NCBI GenBank assembly: GCA_017936665.1
Contig: JAGBFB010000037.1
Coordinates: 18,459 to 82,458, forward strand
Source of the DNA: Spirochaetaceae bacterium
GTDB taxonomy: Bacteria; Spirochaetota; Spirochaetia; Treponematales; Treponemataceae
Reading direction: 5' to 3'
DNA length: 64,000 nt
Of this stretch, positions 52,130 to 59,304 are shown in pieces; the stretch's first letter is position 1; the number at the start of each line of letters is the position of its first letter. Made by a program: the position numbers and the translations under genes. Under the pieces are notes generated by a model. It did no database searches and was not told where the DNA came from. It saw only the letters and a program-made list of their open reading frames with translations.

Positions 52130-52990
52130 TTATATCTTATCTTTGGGATATCCAAATTTATGGCGGCCAATATAACAAAAATTCATAATAGAATTAAATT
52201 CCATTATTTCAGGTGAATTACCATTTATATGACCATATTGTTCATAATAACTTTTTGCTTCTTCAAAAGTTTTATACAAAATTCCATTATTATTAAGTAT
52301 TTCATTAACATCATTTATTTTGTTTATGCAAAATTCATACATATTTTTAGGTATAACATCATAAAGAGCTGGAATTTGTTTAATAACATGTAATTCATTT
52401 TCTGATATATGAATAACTTTTTCTAATTGTTCTTTTTCATCATTTATCCATTTTAATGCAGTATTTTTATCTTGTGCTTTTAATATTGCTAATGATAATT
52501 TGTATATAATTGCAGGATTATTTTTATCGTTCATATAAAGATTTTGTAATGTTATGTTTCGAATGACTGGAGGTAGTAAAGAAAATGTATTCATTATTAT
52601 TTCATTTGAACCAAATCTATATTTCTCAAAATAATCAATAAACAGGTATGAATATAAATTCATCAGAGCTTCAATAACTTTATCAAAATCTTCAGCAGTA
52701 GGAGATTTTACATTTTTAGTATGTGTATTATCATTACCAAAACTTCGGATTATTTCTACAGAATTTTTTAGTAATGCATTATTTCTCGAATCAATTTGTG
52801 ATTGTATGCTTTGTTTTCCCAAAGTTACTTGCTCGGTTTCTGGAATGTCAAATATTTTTCTAAGAATTATTTCAGAATACTGTCGAATAGTAGCAATTTT
52901 TCCCCTAAATGGTCTGTCTTCAATATAGAATGAATCATAAATTAAATCATTAATTAGAGCTTCATACACTTCATTATTAAATCGATTCAT
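52130..52990 (-). CDS. HEPN/DUF4145-like protein (integron cassette)
   Basis: A 286-residue protein. The N-terminal 130 residues (IATIRQYSEIILRKIF...LLKNSVEIIRSFGNDNTHTKNVKSPTAEDFDKVIEALMNLYSYLFIDYFEKY) fit the DUF4145 group of HEPN-related domains, including a loose R-x-x-G-N-D-x-x-H element. The remainder is helical (about 150 residues). HEPN domains are frequent in RNA-targeting defence proteins; here that is inference. GGAG precedes the ATG. Confidence 0.65.
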   Translation of the reverse strand: MNRFNNEVYEALINDLIYDSFYIEDRPFRGKIATIRQYSEIILRKIFDIPETEQVTLGKQSIQSQIDSRNNALLKNSVEIIRSFGNDNTHTKNVKSPTAEDFDKVIEALMNLYSYLFIDYFEKYRFGSNEIIMNTFSLLPPVIRNITLQNLYMNDKNNPAIIYKLSLAILKAQDKNTALKWINDEKEQLEKVIHISENELHVIKQIPALYDVIPKNMYEFCINKINDVNEILNNNGILYKTFEEAKSYYEQYGHINGNSPEIMEFNSIMNFCYIGRHKFGYPKDKI

Positions 52991-53004
52991 TTTTTCTCCT
53001 AAAA

Positions 53005-53024
53005 AGCACCTCAGTGCGGGCGTC
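53005..53024. repeat. Cassette-start hairpin 4
   Basis: AGCACCT-CAGTGC-GGGCGTC, between attC 53026-53090 and the HEPN-like gene. Same loop as hairpins 1, 3 and 5. Confidence 0.55.
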
Positions 53025-53025
53025 C

Positions 53026-53090
53026 GTGTAACAATTGCTTAAATCACAAACCGGCTTGACCGGTTTGTCGGCTTTGAAGCTTTGTTATGT
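53026..53090 (-). other. attC recombination site (65 bp)
   Basis: GTGTAACAATTGCTTAAA...TTTGAAGCTTTGTTATGT with a central AAACCGGCTTGACCGGTTT. It belongs to the same subtype as attC 48798-48862. Confidence 0.88.
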
Positions 53091-53094
53091 GTTA

Positions 53095-54312
53095 CTATTT
53101 GTTTACAACATTTTCTATTAGTAAATCATCTGTATAATAAGAATGTTCTCCTAATTCATCTCTCCAATATATTAAACTCATTTTATTATCTGGAATTAAA
53201 CCTTTTTTTACTGTGTCCCCAAGTTCGATAGCAGATTCTACTTGGTTATTAAATTGTATTTGATGTTTTAAAGCTTCTTTTTCGAATGTTTCAGATTTAT
53301 TTTCGAACTCTTTTCTTTGTTTTCTTTTCCCAAATAACCATGAAGGCATATTTCTTTGCCACCAATTCATTTTTGATACAGCTTCTTTTAAATCGTTTGC
53401 TACAGCATCTATTTCTGCTGAATTTTTCTGAATACCTTCCCATAAATCATGATAGAAATCAATCTTTTCCACAAAAGCCTGTGCAGCCGATTCCATGTAT
53501 CCAGGATTATTTTGAATATTTAATTTCATTTTTAATAAATCGATTCTAATATCTAATATCGAAGTTATAATTGCCATAAAAGCATCTGTTTGCTTGAGTT
53601 TAAGTTCTGTAAAAGACATGGTTGAATTAATAGACTGATTTTTATAAAGATAATTATACCTTTCAAAAATAGGATTTATTTTATCTTCCAATAATGCTAA
53701 TCTTATTATCATATCATCTGTAAATTGGTTACATACAGAAAACTGTTTTTCAATATTCGCTATCCTGTTAGAAGCGCTTATAACTTCACCAACAAAAGTT
53801 GCTTCGTCTCTTTGAAGAATAGTATTTAATGTATCTTGAATTTTATCTAACTTTTCATTTACAACTTCAAACTGTTTCATTATTGTAATTGTTGAAAGAG
53901 CCTGAAATGCAATTAATGGAGCTACAACTGGCATTAAAGCTCCTGCAACAGGTAAAAATGGAGCTTGTGCAACAATACCCGAAGACCCCATAACGGCACT
54001 TCCAACACCATTCCCAATTTGCATTAATGTTGCAGGATTTGCTGTGGCCATAAACAATTGTCCAGAAGTAACACCGGCTAAACCTACTGAACCTGCACCT
54101 CCACCAATTAGAGAAAGCATTGTTTTAGGACTTGAAACACCACCATTTTTTATATGGTCTCCTTCAATAAGAAACTGCTCATTAAATTTTGCAATTATTT
54201 TATCTCGCATTTTTCCATCAAATGCTAATAAAGCCATTTCTGTTTTGCCTGTTTCTGGGTTATTAAAATTTTTAACTACGATTTTGTTTTTCTGCCAAAT
54301 TGGAAGGCCCAT
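53095..54312 (-). CDS. Pore-former-like membrane-active protein (first integron cassette)
   Basis: About 405 residues from ATG 54312, preceded by AAGGAG; the open frame to 54357 runs into the att site. Residues about 70-150 are a Gly/Ala-rich hydrophobic hairpin (LIGGGAGSVGLAGVTSG...AVMGSSGIVAQAPFLPVAGALMPVVAPLIAFQALSTI), flanked by long amphipathic helices and coiled coils. This resembles alpha-helical pore-forming proteins or effector-type membrane proteins. No named family. It is attI-proximal, so best placed for expression. Confidence 0.6.
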   Translation of the reverse strand: MGLPIWQKNKIVVKNFNNPETGKTEMALLAFDGKMRDKIIAKFNEQFLIEGDHIKNGGVSSPKTMLSLIGGGAGSVGLAGVTSGQLFMATANPATLMQIGNGVGSAVMGSSGIVAQAPFLPVAGALMPVVAPLIAFQALSTITIMKQFEVVNEKLDKIQDTLNTILQRDEATFVGEVISASNRIANIEKQFSVCNQFTDDMIIRLALLEDKINPIFERYNYLYKNQSINSTMSFTELKLKQTDAFMAIITSILDIRIDLLKMKLNIQNNPGYMESAAQAFVEKIDFYHDLWEGIQKNSAEIDAVANDLKEAVSKMNWWQRNMPSWLFGKRKQRKEFENKSETFEKEALKHQIQFNNQVESAIELGDTVKKGLIPDNKMSLIYWRDELGEHSYYTDDLLIENVVNK

Positions 54313-54327
54313 TTTTTCTCCTTCGGT

Positions 54328-54347
54328 AGCGCCCCAGTGCGGGCGTC
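54328..54347. repeat. Cassette-start hairpin 5
   Basis: AGCGCCC-CAGTGC-GGGCGTC. The A-T pair of hairpin 1 is a G-C pair here, a compensatory change supporting a real stem. Confidence 0.6.
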
Positions 54348-54348
54348 C

Positions 54349-54492
54349 ACATAACATAATTTCTCCGTATCAGTTGTAAGAAGTTTACACTGCAAAAAGT
54401 GTCAGTGTAAATTCTTGCATCATTTTACTTATTCCTTAGTATACAACACTTTCACGAATGTATCCAGATTTTTACACGGATACTGGTAAGTT
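54349..54492 (-). other. Presumed attI region between intI and the first cassette
   Basis: The first cassette joins at ATAAC(A) near 54349-54355, matching the attC simple sites. Between this and the intI stop is a 140-bp region with a perfect inverted repeat TTTACACTG / CAGTGTAAA (54391-54418) and two TATCCAGA/TATCCAGAG-like motifs. No gene is present. attI assignment rests on position. Confidence 0.6.
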
Positions 54493-54748
54493 TTACATTT
54501 TATCCAGAGGACTTATTACACCACCGGCTCCGCGATTTAGAACATGGGTATAAATTATTGTTGTACTTACATCGCTGTGGCCAAGAAGTTCCTGGATTGT
54601 CCTTATATCGTATCCGTTTTCCAGCAAGTGAGTTGCAAAAGAATGACGAAAGGTGTGGCAACTTGCGTTTTTATTGATGCCAGCTTCCAAAATGGCCTGT
54701 TTTACGGCACGCTGCATAAGTGATTCATCTAAATGCCATCTGCCTTCT
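54493..54748 (-). pseudogene. intI: Integron integrase, C-terminal fragment
   Basis: The last about 85 residues of an integron-type tyrosine recombinase: [68 protein letters not shown]...GVISPLD. It keeps HxxR, the second His and the Tyr nucleophile (Y in IIYTHV), but the N-terminal two thirds with the first catalytic Arg are gone; an R element begins exactly at the break. It reads in the same direction as the cassettes, as known for the T. denticola integron. Inactive as it stands. Confidence 0.88.
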
Positions 54749-54785
54749 GTTGTATCACCTCCCGAAAACGGGAGGTCGTTTTATA
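54749..54785. repeat. R element, copy 2 (at intI break)
   Basis: A 37-bp element with a perfect 8-bp stem ACCTCCCG-AAAA-CGGGAGGT followed by CGTTTTAT. It replaces the 5' part of intI. Confidence 0.8.
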
Positions 54786-54984
54786 CTATTGAAAAAGGTC
54801 GTTTTGTAGACATTATTCAAAAAAATAACCTCGAAACAGTTCTTCCGCACATACAAGGGCGGGATAGTTCCGAGGTTTCTGAGGTTCTTAACCCGTTATT
54901 ATCGCAGGAGAACCTCAACTACTATCAAGATAAACGCCTTATTAGAATTTGTCAAGTTCCTCAAATACCGTATCTTGAAAAAGA
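54786..54984 (+). other. Inter-R segment A, possible gene fragment
   Basis: The + frame is open through both flanking R elements and reads ...YTIEKGRFVDIIQKNNLETVLPHIQGRDSSEVSEVLNPLLSQENLNYYQDKRLIRICQVPQIPYLEKE and then ends in R copy 3 (ELYHLPKTEGCFI, stop). No start codon with ribosome site. It contains another partial R-like string (AAAAAGGTCGTTTTGTAGAC at 54792-54811). May be the tail of a lost gene. Confidence 0.35.
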
Positions 54985-55021
54985 GTTGTATCACCTCCCG
55001 AAAACGGAAGGTTGTTTTATT
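54985..55021. repeat. R element, copy 3
   Basis: The 37-bp element with three to four changes from copy 2 (GGAAGGTTG in the right arm). It lies 20 bp after the stop of the 55-residue gene. Confidence 0.75.
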
Positions 55022-55041
55022 TAGTTTTAAAAATTTGTTGG

Positions 55042-55209
55042 TTATGACTCTACGATTTGGAAACAACTTTTGCCATAAATATAATCATCTCCGCTATCAT
55101 CAATGATTCTATAATAAATTCTTCCAAAACTGTTTTCTGTTTCAATAACATCATAAATTTTACCCTCGGTTAAATCTATGCTAATTACCTTTATACATTT
55201 TACTTTCAT
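55042..55209 (-). CDS. 55-residue protein between R elements
   Basis: A small gene too short for most ORF lists: MKVKCIKVISIDLTEGKIYDVIETE...GRIYYRIIDDSGDDYIYGKSCFQIVES. This is the layout of the small SH3-like phage/mobile-element protein family (VKCI..LT.GKIYEV...IDDSG). GAGGAAG lies 9 nt before the ATG. R copy 4 lies 22 bp upstream and R copy 3 20 bp downstream, so the unit looks like a small cassette. Confidence 0.7.
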   Translation of the reverse strand: MKVKCIKVISIDLTEGKIYDVIETENSFGRIYYRIIDDSGDDYIYGKSCFQIVES

Positions 55210-55231
55210 TACAACTTCCTCTTTTCTTTAA

Positions 55232-55268
55232 GTTGTATCACCTTCCGAAAAGGTCAGGTCGTTTTATA
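55232..55268. repeat. R element, copy 4
   Basis: Identical in all 37 positions to copy 1, 8.2 kb away. Followed by GCTACACATTTTTATAGCGTAAC, a weak resemblance to an attC arm. Confidence 0.75.
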
Positions 55269-55391
55269 GCTACACATTTTTATAGCGTAACTAAATCTTT
55301 TGCACCAACATGGTACTCTTGTAATTCTATATTCTCTTGGCTCAAAACACAAGAAGAAAATTGATTTATTTCAATCAATTTTTCTTTCACA

Positions 55392-55436
55392 TTGACATTT
55401 ATCTATGTATTTATTATCTTTTTTCATATAGATAAA
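55392..55436 (+). promoter_or_regulatory. Promoter and ArsR-type operator
   Basis: TTGACA 55392-55397, 17-bp spacer, TATCTT 55415-55420. The inverted repeat TTTATCTAT (55398-55406) / ATAGATAAA (55428-55436) brackets the -10. Typical autoregulatory site of ArsR/SmtB repressors. Confidence 0.75.
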
Positions 55437-55460
55437 CTTCAATGTATCAAGGTGAATATC

Positions 55461-55739
55461 ATGACAGAAAACCAAATTGCAGATATTTTCAAAGGATTTT
55501 GCGACGAAAACAGAATCAAAATTATTAGATTTTTGAAAGATGGGGAAAAATGTGCTTGTAAATTGCTGGAAAATCTAAATATCACACAGCCAACTCTTTC
55601 ACATCATATGAAAATTCTTGTGGACGGCGGTTTGGTTCTTGCCCGAAAAGAAGGGAAGTGGACTTATTACTCGTTGTGCAAAGAGGGATTTGAAAAGGCT
55701 CGTTATTTTATAGAAGAAATTGAAAATCAGGTTGAGTAG
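55461..55739 (+). CDS. ArsR/SmtB-family metalloregulator
   Basis: About 92 residues from ATG 55461 (AAGGTGA upstream); the frame opens at 55392 within the promoter. The wHTH has FCDENRIKIIRFLKDGEKCACKLLENLNITQPTLSHHMKILVDGG, where the ECxCxLL-type motif (here KCACKLL) forms the As(III)/metal site. A paired operator overlaps its promoter. It probably represses the downstream genes including the ArsC-like one. Confidence 0.88.
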   Translation: MTENQIADIFKGFCDENRIKIIRFLKDGEKCACKLLENLNITQPTLSHHMKILVDGGLVLARKEGKWTYYSLCKEGFEKARYFIEEIENQVE

Positions 55740-55756
55740 GGGAAGGAGAGAAGTAA

Positions 55757-56206
55757 ATGACAAAAGCAGAAAAAGCAGTTGATTTATATGGAAAAAACTT
55801 TAATTGTTCACAGGCAGTTTTAACAGCCTTTGCAGAAGATTTTGGGCTTTCAGAAAAACTAACTTTGAGTCTTGGAACAAGTTTTGGCGGCGGGGCTAGA
55901 AATGGTCAAATGTGTGGAGCGGTTTCTGGAGCCTTAATGGTTTTGGGTTTGAAGTTTGGGCATTTTGAATCTGAAAATCAAGAACAAAAATCCAAAAACT
56001 ATGCAATTTCAGTTGATTTTACAAATCGCGTAAAAGAAAAATGTGGTTCTATTGTGTGTAAAGAAATGTTGAATGCTGACTTAACTACAGAGGAAGGTAA
56101 AGCAAAAATCGCAGAAAAAAATCTTTTTAAAACACTGTGTCCAAAAATCATTGCTGATGTTGTAGAAATTTTGGAAAAAGTGATTGCAGAAAATTCTGGG
56201 GAGTAG
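55757..56206 (+). CDS. C_GCAxxG_C_C family protein
   Basis: A 149-residue protein with NCSQAVLTAF, MCGAVSGALMVLGLKFG and CGSIVCKEML...CPKIIADVVEIL: the conserved Cys pattern that names the family, suggesting a redox or metal-binding role. It follows the ArsR gene by 17 bp. Function unknown; often near metal and redox genes. Confidence 0.85.
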   Translation: MTKAEKAVDLYGKNFNCSQAVLTAFAEDFGLSEKLTLSLGTSFGGGARNGQMCGAVSGALMVLGLKFGHFESENQEQKSKNYAISVDFTNRVKEKCGSIVCKEMLNADLTTEEGKAKIAEKNLFKTLCPKIIADVVEILEKVIAENSGE

Positions 56207-56235
56207 AGACTGAATCCTATCTACCTTCCGTATTG

Positions 56236-56288
56236 TTGACATTTTTGAAGTAATTTTATATTATCCCAGATAGTCCGAATACGGACTA
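56236..56288 (+). promoter_or_regulatory. Promoter and MarR operator
   Basis: TTGACA 56236-56241, 17-bp spacer, TATTAT 56259-56264. Just downstream is a perfect palindrome TAGTCCG-AATA-CGGACTA (56271-56288). It is the likely MarR binding site blocking the promoter. Confidence 0.8.
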
Positions 56289-56311
56289 ATGCAAAAAAAA
56301 TTGGGGTTTTT

Positions 56312-56779
56312 ATGGCTAAAGAAAAAGATGTATCTGATTCATCCTTTGACAATTCAAAATATTCGATTGAGAATTTTCGTAGGCTTGATAAGGAAATTGA
56401 TTCACTTTACACCAATTCAATTAAGAAAAGTGGAATCTCTCATTCTGAGTTTTGGATTTTGATGATGGTTTATGAAGGAGTAAAAAATCAAAAGGAGATT
56501 TGTGAGCAATTGTTTTGGAGCAAACAAACTGTTAATTCAGCTTGTGCAAAGCTACAGAATCGAGGTTTTATTACGCTTGAATTTTCTGAAAAAAACAAGA
56601 AGGAAAAAGAAATTGTTTTAACAAAGGAAGGAAAAACTTTTTCAAATCGCTATGTAAAATCTCTTTACGATGCAGAAGATTTTATTTGGGAAAGATTCAG
56701 TCAGGACGAAAAAACTGCAATTATCAAATTGCTTTCAAAATATTCAACTTTATTAAGAGAATTTACAAAAGATATTTAG
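56312..56779 (+). CDS. MarR-family transcriptional regulator
   Basis: A 155-residue protein with SHSEFWILMMVYEGVKNQKEICEQLFWSKQTVNSACAKLQNRGFITLEFSEKNKKEKEIVLTKEGK, the MarR winged helix and beta wing. It lies 15 bp before a MATE gene. Known MarR-MATE pairs work as drug-induced efflux operons; here the perfect palindrome upstream supports autorepression. Confidence 0.9.
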   Translation: MAKEKDVSDSSFDNSKYSIENFRRLDKEIDSLYTNSIKKSGISHSEFWILMMVYEGVKNQKEICEQLFWSKQTVNSACAKLQNRGFITLEFSEKNKKEKEIVLTKEGKTFSNRYVKSLYDAEDFIWERFSQDEKTAIIKLLSKYSTLLREFTKDI

Positions 56780-56794
56780 AAATTAGAGGAAAAT

Positions 56795-58126
56795 ATGACA
56801 ATTCAACTTTCAGATCACTTTACTTACAAAAAATTATTTTGGTATGTTTTGCCATCCATTTTGTTGATGATTTTTACTTCACTTTACAGTGTTGTGGACG
56901 GATTTTTTGTTTCAAACTTTGTGGGAAAAACTTCTTTTGCGGCAATCAATTTGGTAATGCCTTTTTTAATGGGCATAAGTACAGTTGGTTTTATGTTTGG
57001 AACAGGAGGAAGTGCCATTGTTTCTATGACTTTGGGACAAGGTAAATCAGATTTAGCAAATAGATATTTTTCTTTGATTGTATATGCTACGTTTATTTTG
57101 GGACTTGTGTTCAGCCTTTTGGGAATTATTTTTACAGAAAAAGTTGCAATCTTTTTTGGTGCCACAGGGGATTTGCTAAAGGAATGTGTTGTGTATGGCA
57201 GAATTTATTTTATATTTATGCCAATTTTTATGCTTCAGGTGATGTTCCAAAGTTTTTTTGTTGTTGCGGAAAAACCAAATTATAGTTTGATTGTAACTAT
57301 TGTAGCTGGTGTTGCAAATATGATTTTGGATTATGTTTTTATAGCCTTGTTTGACTGGGGAATTGCAGGAGCCGCTTACGCAACTGGAGTTGGAATTTGT
57401 ATTGGTGGTTTTGTACCTGTGTTTTATTTTTTTAGACAACATAATTCAAGCCCATTGCGACTTGGAAAAACTTCTTTTTATGGGCGTATTTTGGTAAAAT
57501 CTTGTACAAACGGAGCTTCTGAAATGGTGAGCAACTTGTCTGCTTCTGTTGTTGGAATGTTGTATAATTTTCAGTTGATGAAATACGTTGGCGAAAACGG
57601 AGTTGCAGCCTATGGTGTTTTGATGTACGCTAGTTTTACGATTGTTGCAATTTTTACAGGATACACTATGGGAAGCAGTCCTATTGTGAGCTATCATTTT
57701 GGGGCAAAAAATCATGATGAACTAAAAAATATGTTCAAAAAAGGCTTATTCATAATGAGTATAGGAAGTTTGATTTTAGTATTGGTTTGTGAATTTTTTC
57801 TTCAGCCAATTGTTGCAATATTTACAGGTTACGATTCAACACTTACAGAAATGACTGTCTCAGGTGGAAGAATCTGCTTTTTATCATTTTTGTTTACAGG
57901 AATCAATATTTGGGGAAGTGGATTTTTTACAAGTTTGAACAACGGCCTTGTTTCAGGTCTAATTTCTGTTTTACGAACATTTGTCTTTCAAATTATAGTG
58001 ATTTTGATTTTGCCAGCAATTTTCGGCTTGAACGGAATTTGGTACGCCATAGTTTTAGCAGAGTTACTTGCCTGTTTTGTAACGGTGATTTTCTTGGTGT
58101 CGTATAGAAAGAAGTATGGGTATTGA
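56795..58126 (+). CDS. MATE-family efflux transporter
   Basis: A 443-residue protein with twelve helices; VDGFFVSNFVGKTSFAAINLVMPFLMG and MGSSPIVSYHFGAKNHDELKNMFKKG are MatE hallmarks. Under the MarR regulator. Overlaps or abuts the DUF5714 gene. Likely exports cationic drugs. Confidence 0.92.
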   Translation: MTIQLSDHFTYKKLFWYVLPSILLMIFTSLYSVVDGFFVSNFVGKTSFAAINLVMPFLMGISTVGFMFGTGGSAIVSMTLGQGKSDLANRYFSLIVYATFILGLVFSLLGIIFTEKVAIFFGATGDLLKECVVYGRIYFIFMPIFMLQVMFQSFFVVAEKPNYSLIVTIVAGVANMILDYVFIALFDWGIAGAAYATGVGICIGGFVPVFYFFRQHNSSPLRLGKTSFYGRILVKSCTNGASEMVSNLSASVVGMLYNFQLMKYVGENGVAAYGVLMYASFTIVAIFTGYTMGSSPIVSYHFGAKNHDELKNMFKKGLFIMSIGSLILVLVCEFFLQPIVAIFTGYDSTLTEMTVSGGRICFLSFLFTGINIWGSGFFTSLNNGLVSGLISVLRTFVFQIIVILILPAIFGLNGIWYAIVLAELLACFVTVIFLVSYRKKYGY

Positions 58127-58151
58127 GTATAATGGTGGAGATGGAAAAACA

Positions 58152-58715
58152 ATGACAGATAAAGAAATGCAACAGAAAATTTTAAATATTTGTAAAGAAT
58201 CTACAGAAAAAAATCCTATTGTGATTTTTAATCGAATTGTAAAAAACGAAGATGTTTTGATTCCCATTCACGGGCCAATTCATCATGTTGTTGATGGGGC
58301 TGCTTTTATGACAGCGTTCTTTAATGCTGGTGGAAAAATCAATTTGGAAGAAAGTTTTTGGGAGTTGTGTAATCGAGCAGAAAAAATGCCTGGCGGAATG
58401 TGTGGTTATTGGGGAGTTTGTGGAGCGGTTACTTCTGTGGCTGCAAGTTTGTCTATTATTGAAAAAACAGGCCCCCTTTCTGAGTTTGACTGGGGAAATC
58501 ACATTTTGTATTCAAGCAAGGCATTGGAAAAACTTGGAAAAGTTGGAGGACCTCGTTGTTGCAAAAGAAATGGCTATTTAGCGTTGGAAGCGGCAATTGA
58601 TTTTGTAAACGAAAACATAAATCATTTTGGAATTGTTCTTGAAAAAGACAAAATCGAATGTAGTTTTTCATCAAAAAATCAGCAGTGCAAAAAAGAAGGC
58701 TGTCCGTTTTTTTGA
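58152..58715 (+). CDS. DUF5714 Cys-rich protein
   Basis: About 187 residues from ATG 58152; the frame opens at 58116 inside the MATE gene end. IPIHGPIHHVVDGAAFMTAFFNAGG, RAEKMPGGMCGYWGVCGAVTSVAASLSI and PRCCKRNGYLALEAAIDFV, with CKKEGCPFF at the end, fit DUF5714. Cys-rich with possible metal binding. Function unknown; sits between efflux and ArsC-like genes. Confidence 0.8.
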   Translation: MTDKEMQQKILNICKESTEKNPIVIFNRIVKNEDVLIPIHGPIHHVVDGAAFMTAFFNAGGKINLEESFWELCNRAEKMPGGMCGYWGVCGAVTSVAASLSIIEKTGPLSEFDWGNHILYSSKALEKLGKVGGPRCCKRNGYLALEAAIDFVNENINHFGIVLEKDKIECSFSSKNQQCKKEGCPFF

Positions 58716-58722
58716 AGGTAAA

Positions 58723-59127
58723 ATGAAGCAAAATAATCCTACAAAAAAGAAAATCGCTTTTATTTGTGTTCACAATTCTTGCCGAAGTCAAATTGCTGAA
58801 AGCCTAGCAAAACATTTTCGTGGTGATGAGTTTGACTTTTATTCTGCGGGAACCGAAACAAAACCCCAAATAAACCAAGATGCAGTTCGCCTTGTAAAAA
58901 AACTCTACGGAATTGACATGGAACAAACTCAATATTCCAAGCTGATTTCCGACATCCCTGACCTTGATGTGGCAATTTCCATGGGATGTAACGTGACTTG
59001 CCCCTACATTGGAAAAGACTTTGACGACAACTGGCAACTAGAAGACCCCACCGGAAAAAGCGACGAAGAGTTTATCAAAGTGATTAACATATTAGAAGAA
59101 AAAGTTCGTTCTTTGCAGGTTTTATAA
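58723..59127 (+). CDS. arsC: Arsenate reductase/low-MW phosphatase-like
   Basis: About 134 residues from ATG 58723 (GAAGG upstream). The P-loop CVHNSCRSQIAES is the ArsC (thioredoxin-type)/LMW-PTP active site; VAISMGCNVTCPYIGKDFDDNWQLEDPTGKSDEEFIKVI carries the other Cys and the catalytic Asp-Pro. Would reduce arsenate to arsenite. With ArsR at 55461 it suggests arsenic resistance; no ArsB/Acr3 pump is present here. Confidence 0.85.
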   Translation: MKQNNPTKKKIAFICVHNSCRSQIAESLAKHFRGDEFDFYSAGTETKPQINQDAVRLVKKLYGIDMEQTQYSKLISDIPDLDVAISMGCNVTCPYIGKDFDDNWQLEDPTGKSDEEFIKVINILEEKVRSLQVL

Positions 59128-59134
59128 AATAAAA

Positions 59135-59192
59135 TCTCCTACAAAATATAGCAATCTCCTAATTTATATGTTATAATAGGAGATGTAGGAGA
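59135..59192 (+). promoter_or_regulatory. Nested inverted repeats covering a ribosome site
   Basis: TCTCCTAC (59135-59142) and ATCTCCTA (59154-59161) are complementary to GTAGGAGA (59185-59192) and TAGGAGAT (59177-59184). The right arms include the ribosome site of the Fic-like remnant, so folding would hide it. Confidence 0.5.
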
Positions 59193-59202
59193 AGGATATG
59201 AT

Positions 59203-59304
59203 ATGCGTATCTTTGATTATTCAAAGTTGAATTGTGTTATTGATAATGAAATTTTAGGCTATATTGCAAAAATTCACGAATATAAAGGAAAACAACACTT
59301 TTAA
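59203..59304 (+). pseudogene. Fic-family protein, N-terminal remnant
   Basis: 33 residues (MRIFDYSKLNCVIDNEILGYIAKIHEYKGKQ, then HF and stop). This matches the start of Fic AMP-transferases (D-Y-S-K-L...D-x-E-I-L-x-x-x-A-K-I-H-E-Y-K-G-K-Q). The rest, with the HPFx(D/E)GN active site, is missing. GGAGAAGG is the ribosome site. Confidence 0.6.

Noticed and set aside
54313..54357. Start of the pore-former-like gene at 54357
   Set aside because: These codons lie in the cassette-start hairpin and recombination site; a good ribosome site serves ATG 54312.
54749..55268. R elements as a CRISPR array
   Set aside because: Units are 37 bp, but the intervals are about 200 bp, unequal and gene-bearing, the fourth copy is 7.7 kb away, and there are no cas genes.
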